Positions 56,374 to 64,000 of a stretch of DNA of 64,000 nt are shown here, piece by piece (within the stretch, counting starts at the first letter, position 1; each line of letters opens with the position of its first letter). The notes under the pieces are model-generated. The model searched no databases and was not told the origin of the DNA. It was given only the letters and a program-made list of their open reading frames with translations. This DNA is from an uncultured beta proteobacterium. GTDB taxonomy: Bacteria; Pseudomonadota; Gammaproteobacteria; Burkholderiales; Burkholderiaceae_C. The translations under genes were made by a program, and so were the position numbers. The DNA lies in contig CAIXNB010000075.1 of assembly GCA_903920695.1 (NCBI GenBank), positions 1-64,000 on the forward strand. Direction: 5' to 3'.

Positions 56374-57012
56374 ATGATGATTGTTAAGGCATTTGGGGCT
56401 GTTTTACTGGTTCTGGCAGTATTGAGCGGATGCACATCCGTCAAGCCCACCGCTTCAGCGCCACAGGACGGGCAAATTGAGATTGCGTCAATTGATGTTT
56501 CTGCATTGCAGGCAGCGGCCAATCAAGGTGATTTGGACGCGCAATTTGCGCTTGCGCAGGCATATGAGGTCGGCAATTTGGGATTGCCACTGGACCAGGA
56601 CAAAGCCTTCCATTGGTATGGAAAAGCCGCCCATGCAGGGTATGTACCGGCACAGTTTTTTTACGGCGCGATGCACGCCAGTTCCCGCGGGACGCCTTTA
56701 GATATCCCTGGCGCGATTCGCTGGTACCGCAAAGCTGCCGAGCAAAATTATCCTGATGCACTCTATCCCATGGGCTATGCCTATGAGTTGGGTCTGGGAG
56801 GTCTTACTGTCGACTGGAGTCAGGCACTGTACTGGTATCAAAAGTCGGCCGATGCAGGTAGCGTGTTCGCGTACCAAAGATTGGCAAAGGCTTATCGTAA
56901 CGGTGAGTTTGGTCTGACGCCAGACGAGGCGCAAGCACTGCTTTTTGATGCAAAGACAAAGTTGAATCGTGGCGAAGAACTGGTATCCATGCCCGTAGGG
57001 CAACAAAAGTAA
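56374..57012 (+). CDS. SEL1-repeat (TPR-like) lipoprotein
   Basis: 212 residues. A signal peptide ends in the lipobox VLSGC (Cys about 20). Three to four SEL1-like repeats follow: DAQFALAQAYEVGNLGLPLD, AFHWYGKAAHAGYVPAQFFYG, AIRWYRKAAEQNYPDALYPM, ALYWYQKSADAGSVFAYQRL. Such proteins scaffold protein-protein contacts at the envelope. It follows the exported protein gene after a terminator, so it is probably a separate unit or read-through. Partner unknown. Confidence 0.85.
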   Translation: MMIVKAFGAVLLVLAVLSGCTSVKPTASAPQDGQIEIASIDVSALQAAANQGDLDAQFALAQAYEVGNLGLPLDQDKAFHWYGKAAHAGYVPAQFFYGAMHASSRGTPLDIPGAIRWYRKAAEQNYPDALYPMGYAYELGLGGLTVDWSQALYWYQKSADAGSVFAYQRLAKAYRNGEFGLTPDEAQALLFDAKTKLNRGEELVSMPVGQQK

Positions 57013-57013
57013 C

Positions 57014-58825
57014 TCAGAGATCGGGCTCCATGACTTGAGAGGCGCAGATGTACTCCGACCACATGCCGTGCATAGCACTTTCAAAGGCATTGGCAAATCG
57101 CGGCGCATCGCACAATGGCGACGCCAGTAGGTTTTGGCGTAAATTCTCTCTTAGCGAACTCAGCTGCTGTAGATTGCCGATCCGCTCTTTGACGCGCGTT
57201 ACATAGTCCGCCTTGTCGGTCGCGATCCAATCCTGCAATCCCGCATTCACAAGAATCCCTACCCCCTGTCGCGACAAAAAAGTCTGCCCGGCCAGAGTGA
57301 GCACTGGCACCCCCATCCAGAGGCTCTCCACCGTGATGGTCCCGCCGGGGTAGGGAAATGGATCCAGTTGAATATCCACATGGTGATAGGCAGACAAGTA
57401 CGCATCCCGTGGGGCTGCGCCTTCCATGGTGATTCGGTCTTCACCTACTCCGTACACGCCAAAACGCCGAATCAGATCAACCCGGGCGTTCAGGTGATCG
57501 AGTTGCTTCGTCTTGAAGAGGATTCGGCAAGAAGGCACAGCGTTCATTAACTGTGCCCACACAGAGATCACTTGATCATTCACTTTGGACAAGTTGTTGA
57601 AGCAACCGAATGTAATGAAACCATTTGCCAAGGCAGGCAATGGTGAGACGGGGATGTTCAGATCAGGCGCTGCAAAGCAAAGCCGTGTTTCAGGAAGTCT
57701 CCAGATTTTCTCCGTAAAGTACTGCTCCTCGGACTTGGGCAGTGTCCATGGATCGGCCAATAGATAGTCCATGGCGCTCAATCCGGTTGACGCAAAGTAG
57801 CCAAGCCAGCTCACCTGAACAGGTGCCGCCTTCCACGCGAAAACGGGCAGGCGATTCAAGGCGGTATGCCCCGAGAGGTCAATTAGAATATTGATTCTAT
57901 CGCTGTTGATCAGTGCCGCCAGCTCGGAATCAGTCATCTCATTGGCCGCAGTCCATTGCCTAAACGCTGGCTGAAGGCGCGCGGTGAGCGCGTCATGGAC
58001 GTGATGCGTGCTGTATGCGAATAGGTCCAACTGCGAGTGCGTGTTAGCTTTCAATGCGCGTACCACGGCTTCCAAAAAATAGCCCACCGGGTGCTGCCTC
58101 AAATCTGGGGAAACGAATCCCACACGCAAACGCCGCACACCAGCGAAGTCTTCGCGCCGATGCGTAAAAGGGCGAACAACGCGCTCCACCAAGGCTCCAT
58201 AACGCTTGGCCTCCTCAAATATGACAGTCGAATCATGGGCAAGATAATTGTGAATCCACACAATATTGCTTTGGACTGCGGCCAAGTCGGGCCGATGCGA
58301 CAATGATATTTGGAAGCAAACTAAAGCCTCTTCCATCCTCCCCAGATCAAGAAGTACCGACCCCAAGTTGCTGTGTGCTTCTGCGAAATCCGATTTGATC
58401 TGCACCGCAAGGCGATAACTTGCAATGGCTTCGTTCGGCCGTCCAGCATTGCGTAGCGCCACACCTAGCGTGTTGTGCACTTCGGGATCGAAGGGCAGAC
58501 ACTGAGCAGCCCTTTGAAGCGCCAATAAAGCATTCTTGCCCTGTAAATGCAAGGACGCTCCCAGAAATTTCCAAACTATTCCGGCGTCTGGAAATGTCCG
58601 GATTAAATGTAGTGCACGCGCTTCCAACTCCAAGTATTTGCGTGCACCAAACAACGCTGCCAGCGCGTGCATGTCAGAGACAGCCAATAAGGCTGGCGCA
58701 ACGACAGCCTCTTCAACCTGAACAGCGCAGCATTTTTTCCATTTCTTGCCGCTGCCACAAGGGCAAGGATCATTTCTTCCGACTCTCAACTTCAGTACAC
58801 CTGTATTTGTCAATGAAAGCAGCAT
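57014..58825 (-). CDS. SEC-C / TPR / O-GlcNAc transferase-like (GT41, SPINDLY) protein
   Basis: 603 residues. A SEC-C zinc motif (CPCGSGKKWKKCC, residues 21-33; CxC-x8-CC) is fused to about four TPR units (EVHNTLGVALRNAGRPNEAI, AEAHSNLGSVLLDLGRMEEA) and a GT41 catalytic region. That region includes LRQHPVGYFLEAVV, ILIDLSGHTALNRL, PVQVSWLGYFASTGL, FGCFNNLSKVND and PYPGGTITVESLWMGVPVLT. It looks active: the histidine of HPVG and the UDP-binding loop are present. It probably transfers GlcNAc or another sugar to protein Ser/Thr. It is divergent from a second SEC-C/TPR protein of the same design. Confidence 0.88.
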   Translation of the reverse strand: MLLSLTNTGVLKLRVGRNDPCPCGSGKKWKKCCAVQVEEAVVAPALLAVSDMHALAALFGARKYLELEARALHLIRTFPDAGIVWKFLGASLHLQGKNALLALQRAAQCLPFDPEVHNTLGVALRNAGRPNEAIASYRLAVQIKSDFAEAHSNLGSVLLDLGRMEEALVCFQISLSHRPDLAAVQSNIVWIHNYLAHDSTVIFEEAKRYGALVERVVRPFTHRREDFAGVRRLRVGFVSPDLRQHPVGYFLEAVVRALKANTHSQLDLFAYSTHHVHDALTARLQPAFRQWTAANEMTDSELAALINSDRINILIDLSGHTALNRLPVFAWKAAPVQVSWLGYFASTGLSAMDYLLADPWTLPKSEEQYFTEKIWRLPETRLCFAAPDLNIPVSPLPALANGFITFGCFNNLSKVNDQVISVWAQLMNAVPSCRILFKTKQLDHLNARVDLIRRFGVYGVGEDRITMEGAAPRDAYLSAYHHVDIQLDPFPYPGGTITVESLWMGVPVLTLAGQTFLSRQGVGILVNAGLQDWIATDKADYVTRVKERIGNLQQLSSLRENLRQNLLASPLCDAPRFANAFESAMHGMWSEYICASQVMEPDL

Positions 58826-58948
58826 GTCCGAAGCGAAATCCTCACAAGAAAATTGCGCAACTTAGCCTGTAATATGATGTACGACAGTCTACCGCAAGCG
58901 CAAGCTCAGGCGCCCAATGCCCTGCCAACTACTAGTCAGAAAAGCCGA
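58826..58948. promoter_or_regulatory. Divergent control region between the two SEC-C/TPR genes
   Basis: 123 bases, more AT-rich than the surroundings, with TAATAT near 58870 as a possible -10 for the plus-strand gene. No convincing -35 is seen. Possible TTG and ATG codons in frame at 58853 and 58874 would shorten this gap. Confidence 0.3.
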
Positions 58949-61486
58949 ATGAACAACCAACCCATAAGAAGAATCAGCCGCAACGACAGTTGCTTATGTG
59001 GAAGCGGAAAAAAATACAAACACTGCTGTTTGATTAAGCAGCCCACTCCTGTCAACAACTTGAAGCCAAATGGGTTCGATGTGGCAGCTGCCATTCAAGC
59101 CGCGCTCCATCATCACCGCGCTGGAGATTTGAACAAGGCAGCGGCAATCTACAGTCAAGTGCTACAGGCCGATTCAGGCCAGGCAGAGGCCCTTCATTTG
59201 TTGGGACTCATACACCATCAACAGGGAAATAACATCACTGCGGTCGGTTTAATACGCCAAGCATTAGCCCGAAACGCATCTGACCCTCTAATTTACAATA
59301 ACCTTGGCGTCGCACAATTTGCACTGGGCAGCGTCGATGAAGCGATCGCCAATTACCAGCACGCATTAGCGCTCCAACCTGGTTACATCGACGCACATAA
59401 CAATTTAGGCGCAGCACTCAAACTTCAAGGCAAGTTGGAAGAATCTGAAAAATGTTTTCAGCAGGTGTTAACCCTGAATCCAAATTTACCACAAGGCTAT
59501 AGCAACTTGGGCTCTGTGCAACAAGCTCAGGGCAAGCTGAACGAAGCAATAACCAGTTATCACAAGGCCATAGCGTTGAAACCTGATTTTGCTGAGGCGC
59601 ACGCAAACTTGGCTAGCGCCCTCCAAGCACAGGGGCAATTGGAAGCAGCAGTTGAAAGTTGTTTGAACGCGTTGAGATGCGGGCCAAATTATTCAAGGGG
59701 TTACTGCAATCTAGGCGTCGCCTTACAGGCGCAAGGTAAGCTTGAACAAGCAATCCCCAACTATAGAAAGGCGATAGCTCTTGCACCGAATGAATTCGAA
59801 ACACACAACAATTTGGGATCAGCACTTCAAGGTGTGGGCCAACTGCAAGAAGCAATTGACTGTTACCAAAAGGCGCTGGAAATAAAACCTGATTACACTG
59901 AGGCTTTCTGCAACTTGGGTGCTGCATTCCAAGCTCAAGGCAAGCAAGTCGAGGCAATTGCTTGTTTTCAAAGTGCGCTACTGCACACCCCTAACCACCC
60001 GGATGCCTGTTTTAACCTTGCAACGGCACTTCAAACCCAAGGCAGACTGGAGGAGGCATCTCATTATTACCATCAAGCCAGTGCGGCAGGTTTTGGTGCT
60101 GTGGCGCGCATTTTGTGCGATTTGATGCTTGCGCCCATTATGGGACCTTGGGAAGAAGTTCGTGCGAGTCGGGCAAAATTCGAAAGCAACTTAGACCGTC
60201 TTCTCGCTGAGAGTGTGTCCATTGAAGATCCAGTTAAGGATGGGTGCCTCACGAATTTCTATGCGGCAAATCACGGCTTCAACGATAAGGACATACAACA
60301 GAAGATCGCACATTTTTATGAAAAGGCGAGCCCTTCTTTGCTCTATTCGGCACGACATTGCGATCAACCGCGATCGACTGGAAAGTCTATTCGGATAGGC
60401 TTCTACTCCAAACACATTTACATGCACTCCGTTTCGATCTGCTTCAATAAAGTAGTAGAACATTTATCGCAGCAAGATGGATTCGAAGTAATGCTGATTT
60501 CGAATCATGATGCATCGCATGCTGCCGTCAGCAGGTTGTATTCAAATTTCAAGGGGGAACATGTTCAAGTACCTTATCAACTTGAAGCAGCACGCAATAA
60601 AATCGCCTTGCTCGAGTTGGATATTTTTGTATATCTCGACATCGGCATGGAACCACTAAGCTACTTCCTTGCATTCTCTCGCCTGGCCCCCATTCAATGC
60701 GTTTTGCCAGGACACCCGGTGACAACAGGCATAAAAAATGTGGATTATTACTTGTCATATGACTTGGCCGAATCGCCCGATGCACAAGACCACTACAGCG
60801 AGAAACTATTACGCTTGCCCATAGGTGCATTTTATTTTGAACGCCCTACACTTCCTCTAACTTTCAAAACGAAACAGGATTTCGGGCTTCCAAATAATAG
60901 GCGGATCTATTTGTGTCCCATGAAATTGCAGAAAATTCATCCGGATTTTGATGAGGCCATGACCCGAATTTTGGAACTCGACCCCGAGGGACTCATAGTT
61001 TTATTTGAAGATCACCAGCACACCGCGTGGAAGGAATTACTAGAGCAACGCTTCAACAAAACTGTACCGACAACTGTTCGGGATAGGATCTGGTTCCTAC
61101 CATGGATAAATGATCGAGAAGATTTCCTCAGTATCAATCAACTTTCGGATGTGGTTCTTGATCCCTTTCATTTTGGCATAGGATCTACGGCTATTTCTGT
61201 CTTCTCCGTCGGGACCCCCATTGTTACAAAGCCGAGCCAATACTTACGCGGGCGCATTGGACTTTTCTACAGCAAACTACTCGATACGATGGAGTGTGTC
61301 GAAAACAGTACTGAGGACTACGCTCGAAAGGCTGTAGCCATTGCAACCGATGGCGTCCTGCGTCAAAAGATCAAATCAAAATTGTTAAGCAACAGTGGCA
61401 ACGTATTTGAAAATCAGCAGGCCCTGTCGGACGTCTCTGCACTCTTTCGAACACTATCCGCACCTGCCGAAGGAACAATTGCATGA
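58949..61486 (+). CDS. SEC-C / multi-TPR / O-GlcNAc transferase-like protein
   Basis: 845 residues from ATG 58949 (in-frame ATG at 58874 and TTG at 58853 are alternatives). It has an N-terminal SEC-C motif (CLCGSGKKYKHCC), then about ten TPR units (residues about 40-385, e.g. PLIYNNLGVAQFALGSVDEA, AHANLASALQAQGQLEAAVE). A C-terminal domain is GT41-like but more diverged: APIQCVLPGHPVTTGIKNVD, DIFVYLDIGMEPLSY, FHFGIGSTAISVFSVGTPIV. The base composition is visibly more AT-rich than the window average, hinting at acquisition or relaxed selection. It overlaps the aminotransferase by ATGA, tying it to the glycan cluster. Confidence 0.85.
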   Translation: MNNQPIRRISRNDSCLCGSGKKYKHCCLIKQPTPVNNLKPNGFDVAAAIQAALHHHRAGDLNKAAAIYSQVLQADSGQAEALHLLGLIHHQQGNNITAVGLIRQALARNASDPLIYNNLGVAQFALGSVDEAIANYQHALALQPGYIDAHNNLGAALKLQGKLEESEKCFQQVLTLNPNLPQGYSNLGSVQQAQGKLNEAITSYHKAIALKPDFAEAHANLASALQAQGQLEAAVESCLNALRCGPNYSRGYCNLGVALQAQGKLEQAIPNYRKAIALAPNEFETHNNLGSALQGVGQLQEAIDCYQKALEIKPDYTEAFCNLGAAFQAQGKQVEAIACFQSALLHTPNHPDACFNLATALQTQGRLEEASHYYHQASAAGFGAVARILCDLMLAPIMGPWEEVRASRAKFESNLDRLLAESVSIEDPVKDGCLTNFYAANHGFNDKDIQQKIAHFYEKASPSLLYSARHCDQPRSTGKSIRIGFYSKHIYMHSVSICFNKVVEHLSQQDGFEVMLISNHDASHAAVSRLYSNFKGEHVQVPYQLEAARNKIALLELDIFVYLDIGMEPLSYFLAFSRLAPIQCVLPGHPVTTGIKNVDYYLSYDLAESPDAQDHYSEKLLRLPIGAFYFERPTLPLTFKTKQDFGLPNNRRIYLCPMKLQKIHPDFDEAMTRILELDPEGLIVLFEDHQHTAWKELLEQRFNKTVPTTVRDRIWFLPWINDREDFLSINQLSDVVLDPFHFGIGSTAISVFSVGTPIVTKPSQYLRGRIGLFYSKLLDTMECVENSTEDYARKAVAIATDGVLRQKIKSKLLSNSGNVFENQQALSDVSALFRTLSAPAEGTIA

Positions 61487-62613
61487 AAGTGCGCGCCCAG
61501 AATACTGCGATTTATGTAACCCAGCCGCAGCTACCACCGCTGGCGGAGTTCATACCCTATCTGGAGCAGATCTGGGCCAACAAGACGCTGACCAATTGTG
61601 GGCCATTTCACCAGCAATTGGAGCAGGCGCTGTGCGAGTACTTAGGCGTGAAGCACCTCGCGCTGTTTGCCAACGGCACGCTGGCACTGGTCACTGCGCT
61701 GCAGTGCCTGCGCATTACCGGGGAGGTGATTACCACGCCATATTCGTTTGTGGCCACAGCGCACTCTCTGCTGTGGAACGGCATCAAGCCGGTGTTTGTG
61801 GACATAGACCCCCACAGCCTGAACCTAGACCCGGACCGCATAGAGGCGGCCATTACACCGCAGACCACGGCCATCATGCCAGTGCACTGCTATGGTCAGT
61901 CATGCGATGTAGCGCGCATCCAGAAGATTGCCGACAGCTACGGGCTGAAGGTAATTTACGACGCGGCCCATGCTTTTGGGGTGCACTGCCACGGTGGCAG
62001 TGTGCTGAACCATGGCGACCTGTCGGTGCTGAGTTTTCACGCCACCAAGGTCTTCAACACCTTCGAGGGCGGCGCGATTGTGTGCGCCGACGCCAAGACC
62101 AAGCAGCACATCGACCACCTAAAGAACTTTGGCTTTGTGGACGAGGTGACGGTGATAGCGCCAGGCATCAACGGCAAGATGAGCGAGATTAACGCGGCCT
62201 TTGGCGTGCTGCAACTCAAAGGAATAGACAAGGCGCTGGACAAGCGGCGTTGCATAGACGCGCGCTACCGGGCGGCCTTGCAGGGTGTAACAGGCATCCG
62301 TTGCCTGGACTACGGCACAGGCAGCAAGCCCAACCATTCGTACTTTCCCATTTTGGTGGGGTCAGAGTATCCGCTGGAGCGTGACGCTCTGTACGAAAAG
62401 CTCAAGGACAACGGTTTTCATGGCCGGCGGTATTTTTACCCGCTGATCAGCGAGTTCCCGATGTATCGAGGATTAGCATCTGCCGCCCCGGCCAATCTGC
62501 CTGTGGCCACCCGCGTGGCGCGGGAAGTCATTTGCCTGCCCATTTACCCGGATCTGGCCTGGGAGCAGGTGGACGCCATCGCCGATTTAATTGCTCACCC
62601 TAAAGTTCCATGA
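61483..62613 (+). CDS. DegT/DnrJ/EryC1/StrS family sugar aminotransferase
   Basis: A 376-residue PLP enzyme that aminates keto-deoxy sugar nucleotides. Signatures: LFANGTLALVTALQ near residue 60, TPYSFVATAHSLLWNGIKPVFVDI, IMPVHCYGQSCD, YDAAHAFGVHCHG and the PLP lysine in LSFHATKVFNTFEGG. GINGKMSEINAAFG follows. This resembles TDP-4-amino-4,6-dideoxy-sugar (VioA/FdtB-like) transaminases, whose product enters O-antigen or glycoprotein sugars. Coupled to the preceding TPR glycosyltransferase and to WbqC through 4-base overlaps. Confidence 0.88.
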   Translation: MKVRAQNTAIYVTQPQLPPLAEFIPYLEQIWANKTLTNCGPFHQQLEQALCEYLGVKHLALFANGTLALVTALQCLRITGEVITTPYSFVATAHSLLWNGIKPVFVDIDPHSLNLDPDRIEAAITPQTTAIMPVHCYGQSCDVARIQKIADSYGLKVIYDAAHAFGVHCHGGSVLNHGDLSVLSFHATKVFNTFEGGAIVCADAKTKQHIDHLKNFGFVDEVTVIAPGINGKMSEINAAFGVLQLKGIDKALDKRRCIDARYRAALQGVTGIRCLDYGTGSKPNHSYFPILVGSEYPLERDALYEKLKDNGFHGRRYFYPLISEFPMYRGLASAAPANLPVATRVAREVICLPIYPDLAWEQVDAIADLIAHPKVP

Positions 62614-63341
62614 CTACGCTGGCGGTGATGCAGCCGTATTTCTTGCCCTACATCGGCTACTGGCAGTTGATGCGTGCGGTCGACCGGTTTGTGGTGTACG
62701 ACGACGTGAACTACATCAAGGGCGGCTGGATCAATCGCAACCGCATTCTGGTGCAGGGTGCGCCTGCTTTCATCACGGTGCCTTTGGTTGAGTCGTCGCC
62801 CAACAAGCGTATCCACGCACTGGAGATGCAGCCCGCCGTCTGGCGCGACAAACTTGTGCGAACGGTGGCGCAGAACTATGCCAACGCGGCATGCTTCGAC
62901 GAGGTATTTCCTGTAGTGGAGGGCTTGATCCGATTGGACGAGAACAACCTTGCGGCCTACCTGACGCAGCAGTTGCAGGTGCTGGCCCGGTTCATGGGCA
63001 TCGCGACCGAGATAGTCGTGTGCAGCCGGCGCGGCTACGACAATGCGCAGTTGGCTGGGCAGGAGCGGGTAATAGACATGTGCCAGCAAGAAAGGGCCGA
63101 TGTGTATATCAACGCCCAGGGCGGGCAATCGCTGTATGGGGCGCAAGCGTTTGCGGTGGCGGGCATCAGGCTGAGATTTCTCGCGATGCGCCCCGTGTCG
63201 TATCGGCAAAAGCGCCCCGATTTTATTCCGTACCTGTCGATCCTGGACGCGCTGATGGCAGTGGGTGCGGCGGGCATCCAGGAGCACCTAGATGCGTTTG
63301 AGTGGGTAGGCAAAACAGTTTCTGGAGAGGTGGACACATGA
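62610..63341 (+). CDS. WbqC family protein
   Basis: 243 residues typical of WbqC-like proteins found in O-antigen and amino-sugar clusters: AVMQPYFLPYIGYWQLM at the N-terminus (with the conserved QPxYxPxxG pattern), DRFVVYDDVNYIKGGWINRN, and INAQGGQSLYG. The family is thought to act in acylation or amino acid attachment to 4-aminosugars, but the chemistry is poorly defined. It overlaps both neighbours by four bases, so it is part of one operon. Confidence 0.9.
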   Translation: MTTLAVMQPYFLPYIGYWQLMRAVDRFVVYDDVNYIKGGWINRNRILVQGAPAFITVPLVESSPNKRIHALEMQPAVWRDKLVRTVAQNYANAACFDEVFPVVEGLIRLDENNLAAYLTQQLQVLARFMGIATEIVVCSRRGYDNAQLAGQERVIDMCQQERADVYINAQGGQSLYGAQAFAVAGIRLRFLAMRPVSYRQKRPDFIPYLSILDALMAVGAAGIQEHLDAFEWVGKTVSGEVDT

Positions 63342-64000
63342 GCAACGGGCAAACGGCGGACTACTGGGCACTCTACTGGCGCAACCGCGATCGCCTGAAA
63401 TCGGACGACCCGCATTTCCAGGTGGGCCGTACGGTGGGCGGGGTGCCGATTGATGCCCAGAATTGGGAATTTCATTTGGGTGAAATTGAGAGTGCTTTGA
63501 GTCTGCAGCCACATGACACGCTGCTGGACCTGTGCGCTGGCAACGGCATGATTTCCATGCCGCTGTCGTTGAAGTGCAAGGCCACCACGGTGGTAGACAT
63601 ATCCGAAGCACTGCTGCAAAACATTGATGTCCAAGAATACCCAACAATTGAAGTGCTGGTGGGCGACTTAAGAAGTATTGCGCTGCCGCCACAGTCTTTT
63701 TCCAAAGGGCTGATGTACGGTGCGTTGCAGTATTTCAACGAGCGGGAAACCATAGGCGTGTTCGAAACCATTTACAACGCACTGATGCCACGGGGTGAGT
63801 ATTTGATTGGCGACATACCGGACATAGACCGCCTGTTTCAGTTTTACCGAAAACCCGAGTGGGTGCGGGTGTACTTTGATTCGATCAAGGCCGGCACGCC
63901 TGCAGTCGGGCACTGGTTCAAACAAGAGGTGCTCATGTCCCTAGCACATCATGTCGGCTTTGGTAGCGCCAAAGTGATCTACCAGCACCCGAACCTGCTG
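63338..64000 (+). CDS. Class I SAM-dependent methyltransferase (partial, cut by window end)
   Basis: 221 codons are visible. SAM motif I is DTLLDLCAGNGMISMPLSLK and motif II VVDISEALLQ; GLMYGALQYF and LMPRGEYLIGDIPD follow, as in small-molecule or sugar methyltransferases. The ATG at 63338 overlaps the WbqC stop as ATGA, with GGAGAGG upstream. No stop is reached. Probably methylates the sugar made by this cluster; inference from context. Confidence 0.85.
   Translation, partial: MSNGQTADYWALYWRNRDRLKSDDPHFQVGRTVGGVPIDAQNWEFHLGEIESALSLQPHDTLLDLCAGNGMISMPLSLKCKATTVVDISEALLQNIDVQEYPTIEVLVGDLRSIALPPQSFSKGLMYGALQYFNERETIGVFETIYNALMPRGEYLIGDIPDIDRLFQFYRKPEWVRVYFDSIKAGTPAVGHWFKQEVLMSLAHHVGFGSAKVIYQHPNLL

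Overview
The window is GC-rich, densely coded DNA with both strands used. It looks like the chromosome of a betaproteobacterium of the order Burkholderiales, probably Comamonadaceae close to Rhodoferax. This placement is inferred from protein resemblance and gene neighbourhoods (phoH-ybeY, ruvA-ruvB, rplM-rpsI-erpA, aceK with a thiolase, a T2SS operon) and was not tested by a search. No rRNA, tRNA, CRISPR array, prophage or intact insertion sequence was seen.

Layout. 0-5.4 kb: end of a branched-chain amino acid ABC transporter (livH tail, livM), an Lrp-type regulator, glmU, a lipoprotein and L-serine dehydratase. 5.4-5.9 kb: a repeat and a decayed higB-higA toxin-antitoxin relic. 5.9-22.1 kb: housekeeping genes (PLP amino-acid deaminase, fthC, lytic transglycosylase, GST, cca, a MidA-like methyltransferase, pteridine reductase-like SDR with folB, ttcA, a 5'-nucleotidase lipoprotein, histidine phosphatase, YhhN, ruvB/ruvA, phoH, ybeY).

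22.1-29.3 kb is the most distinctive region. A monoheme cytochrome c faces two receiver-domain proteins, which are followed by a nine-heme cytochrome c with a C-terminal membrane anchor and a four-helix cytochrome b. An exact-looking sigma-54 promoter (TGGCAC-N5-TTGCA) precedes the receivers. Converging on this set are a histidine kinase whose periplasmic domain carries a CXXCH and a CX4CH heme-type motif, and an NtrC-class sigma-54 activator. Together they read as a redox-sensing circuit that switches on a periplasmic/membrane electron-transfer module.

29.4-43.6 kb: dtd, a CDF metal exporter, tyrS, an M23 peptidase, anmK, erpA, rpsI, rplM, rlmJ, a sugar-nucleotide pyrophosphorylase, acyl-CoA dehydrogenase, thiolase, aceK and a beta carbonic anhydrase.

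43.7-53.9 kb: a complete-looking type II secretion operon in the order E-F-G-H-I-J-K-L-M-C-like-D, with a secretin that carries its own lipobox. 53.9-54.8 kb is mostly non-coding, with a frameshifted DUF4143-type ATPase relic. 54.8-57.0 kb: a strongly promoted and terminated exported protein of unknown function and a SEL1-repeat lipoprotein. 57.0-64.0 kb: two divergent SEC-C/TPR/O-GlcNAc-transferase-like proteins, then the start of a glycan cluster (DegT-type aminotransferase, WbqC, methyltransferase) that runs off the window. The exported protein, the T2SS and the two glycosyltransferase-like proteins may form a surface-protein export and glycosylation locus; this is inference from proximity only.
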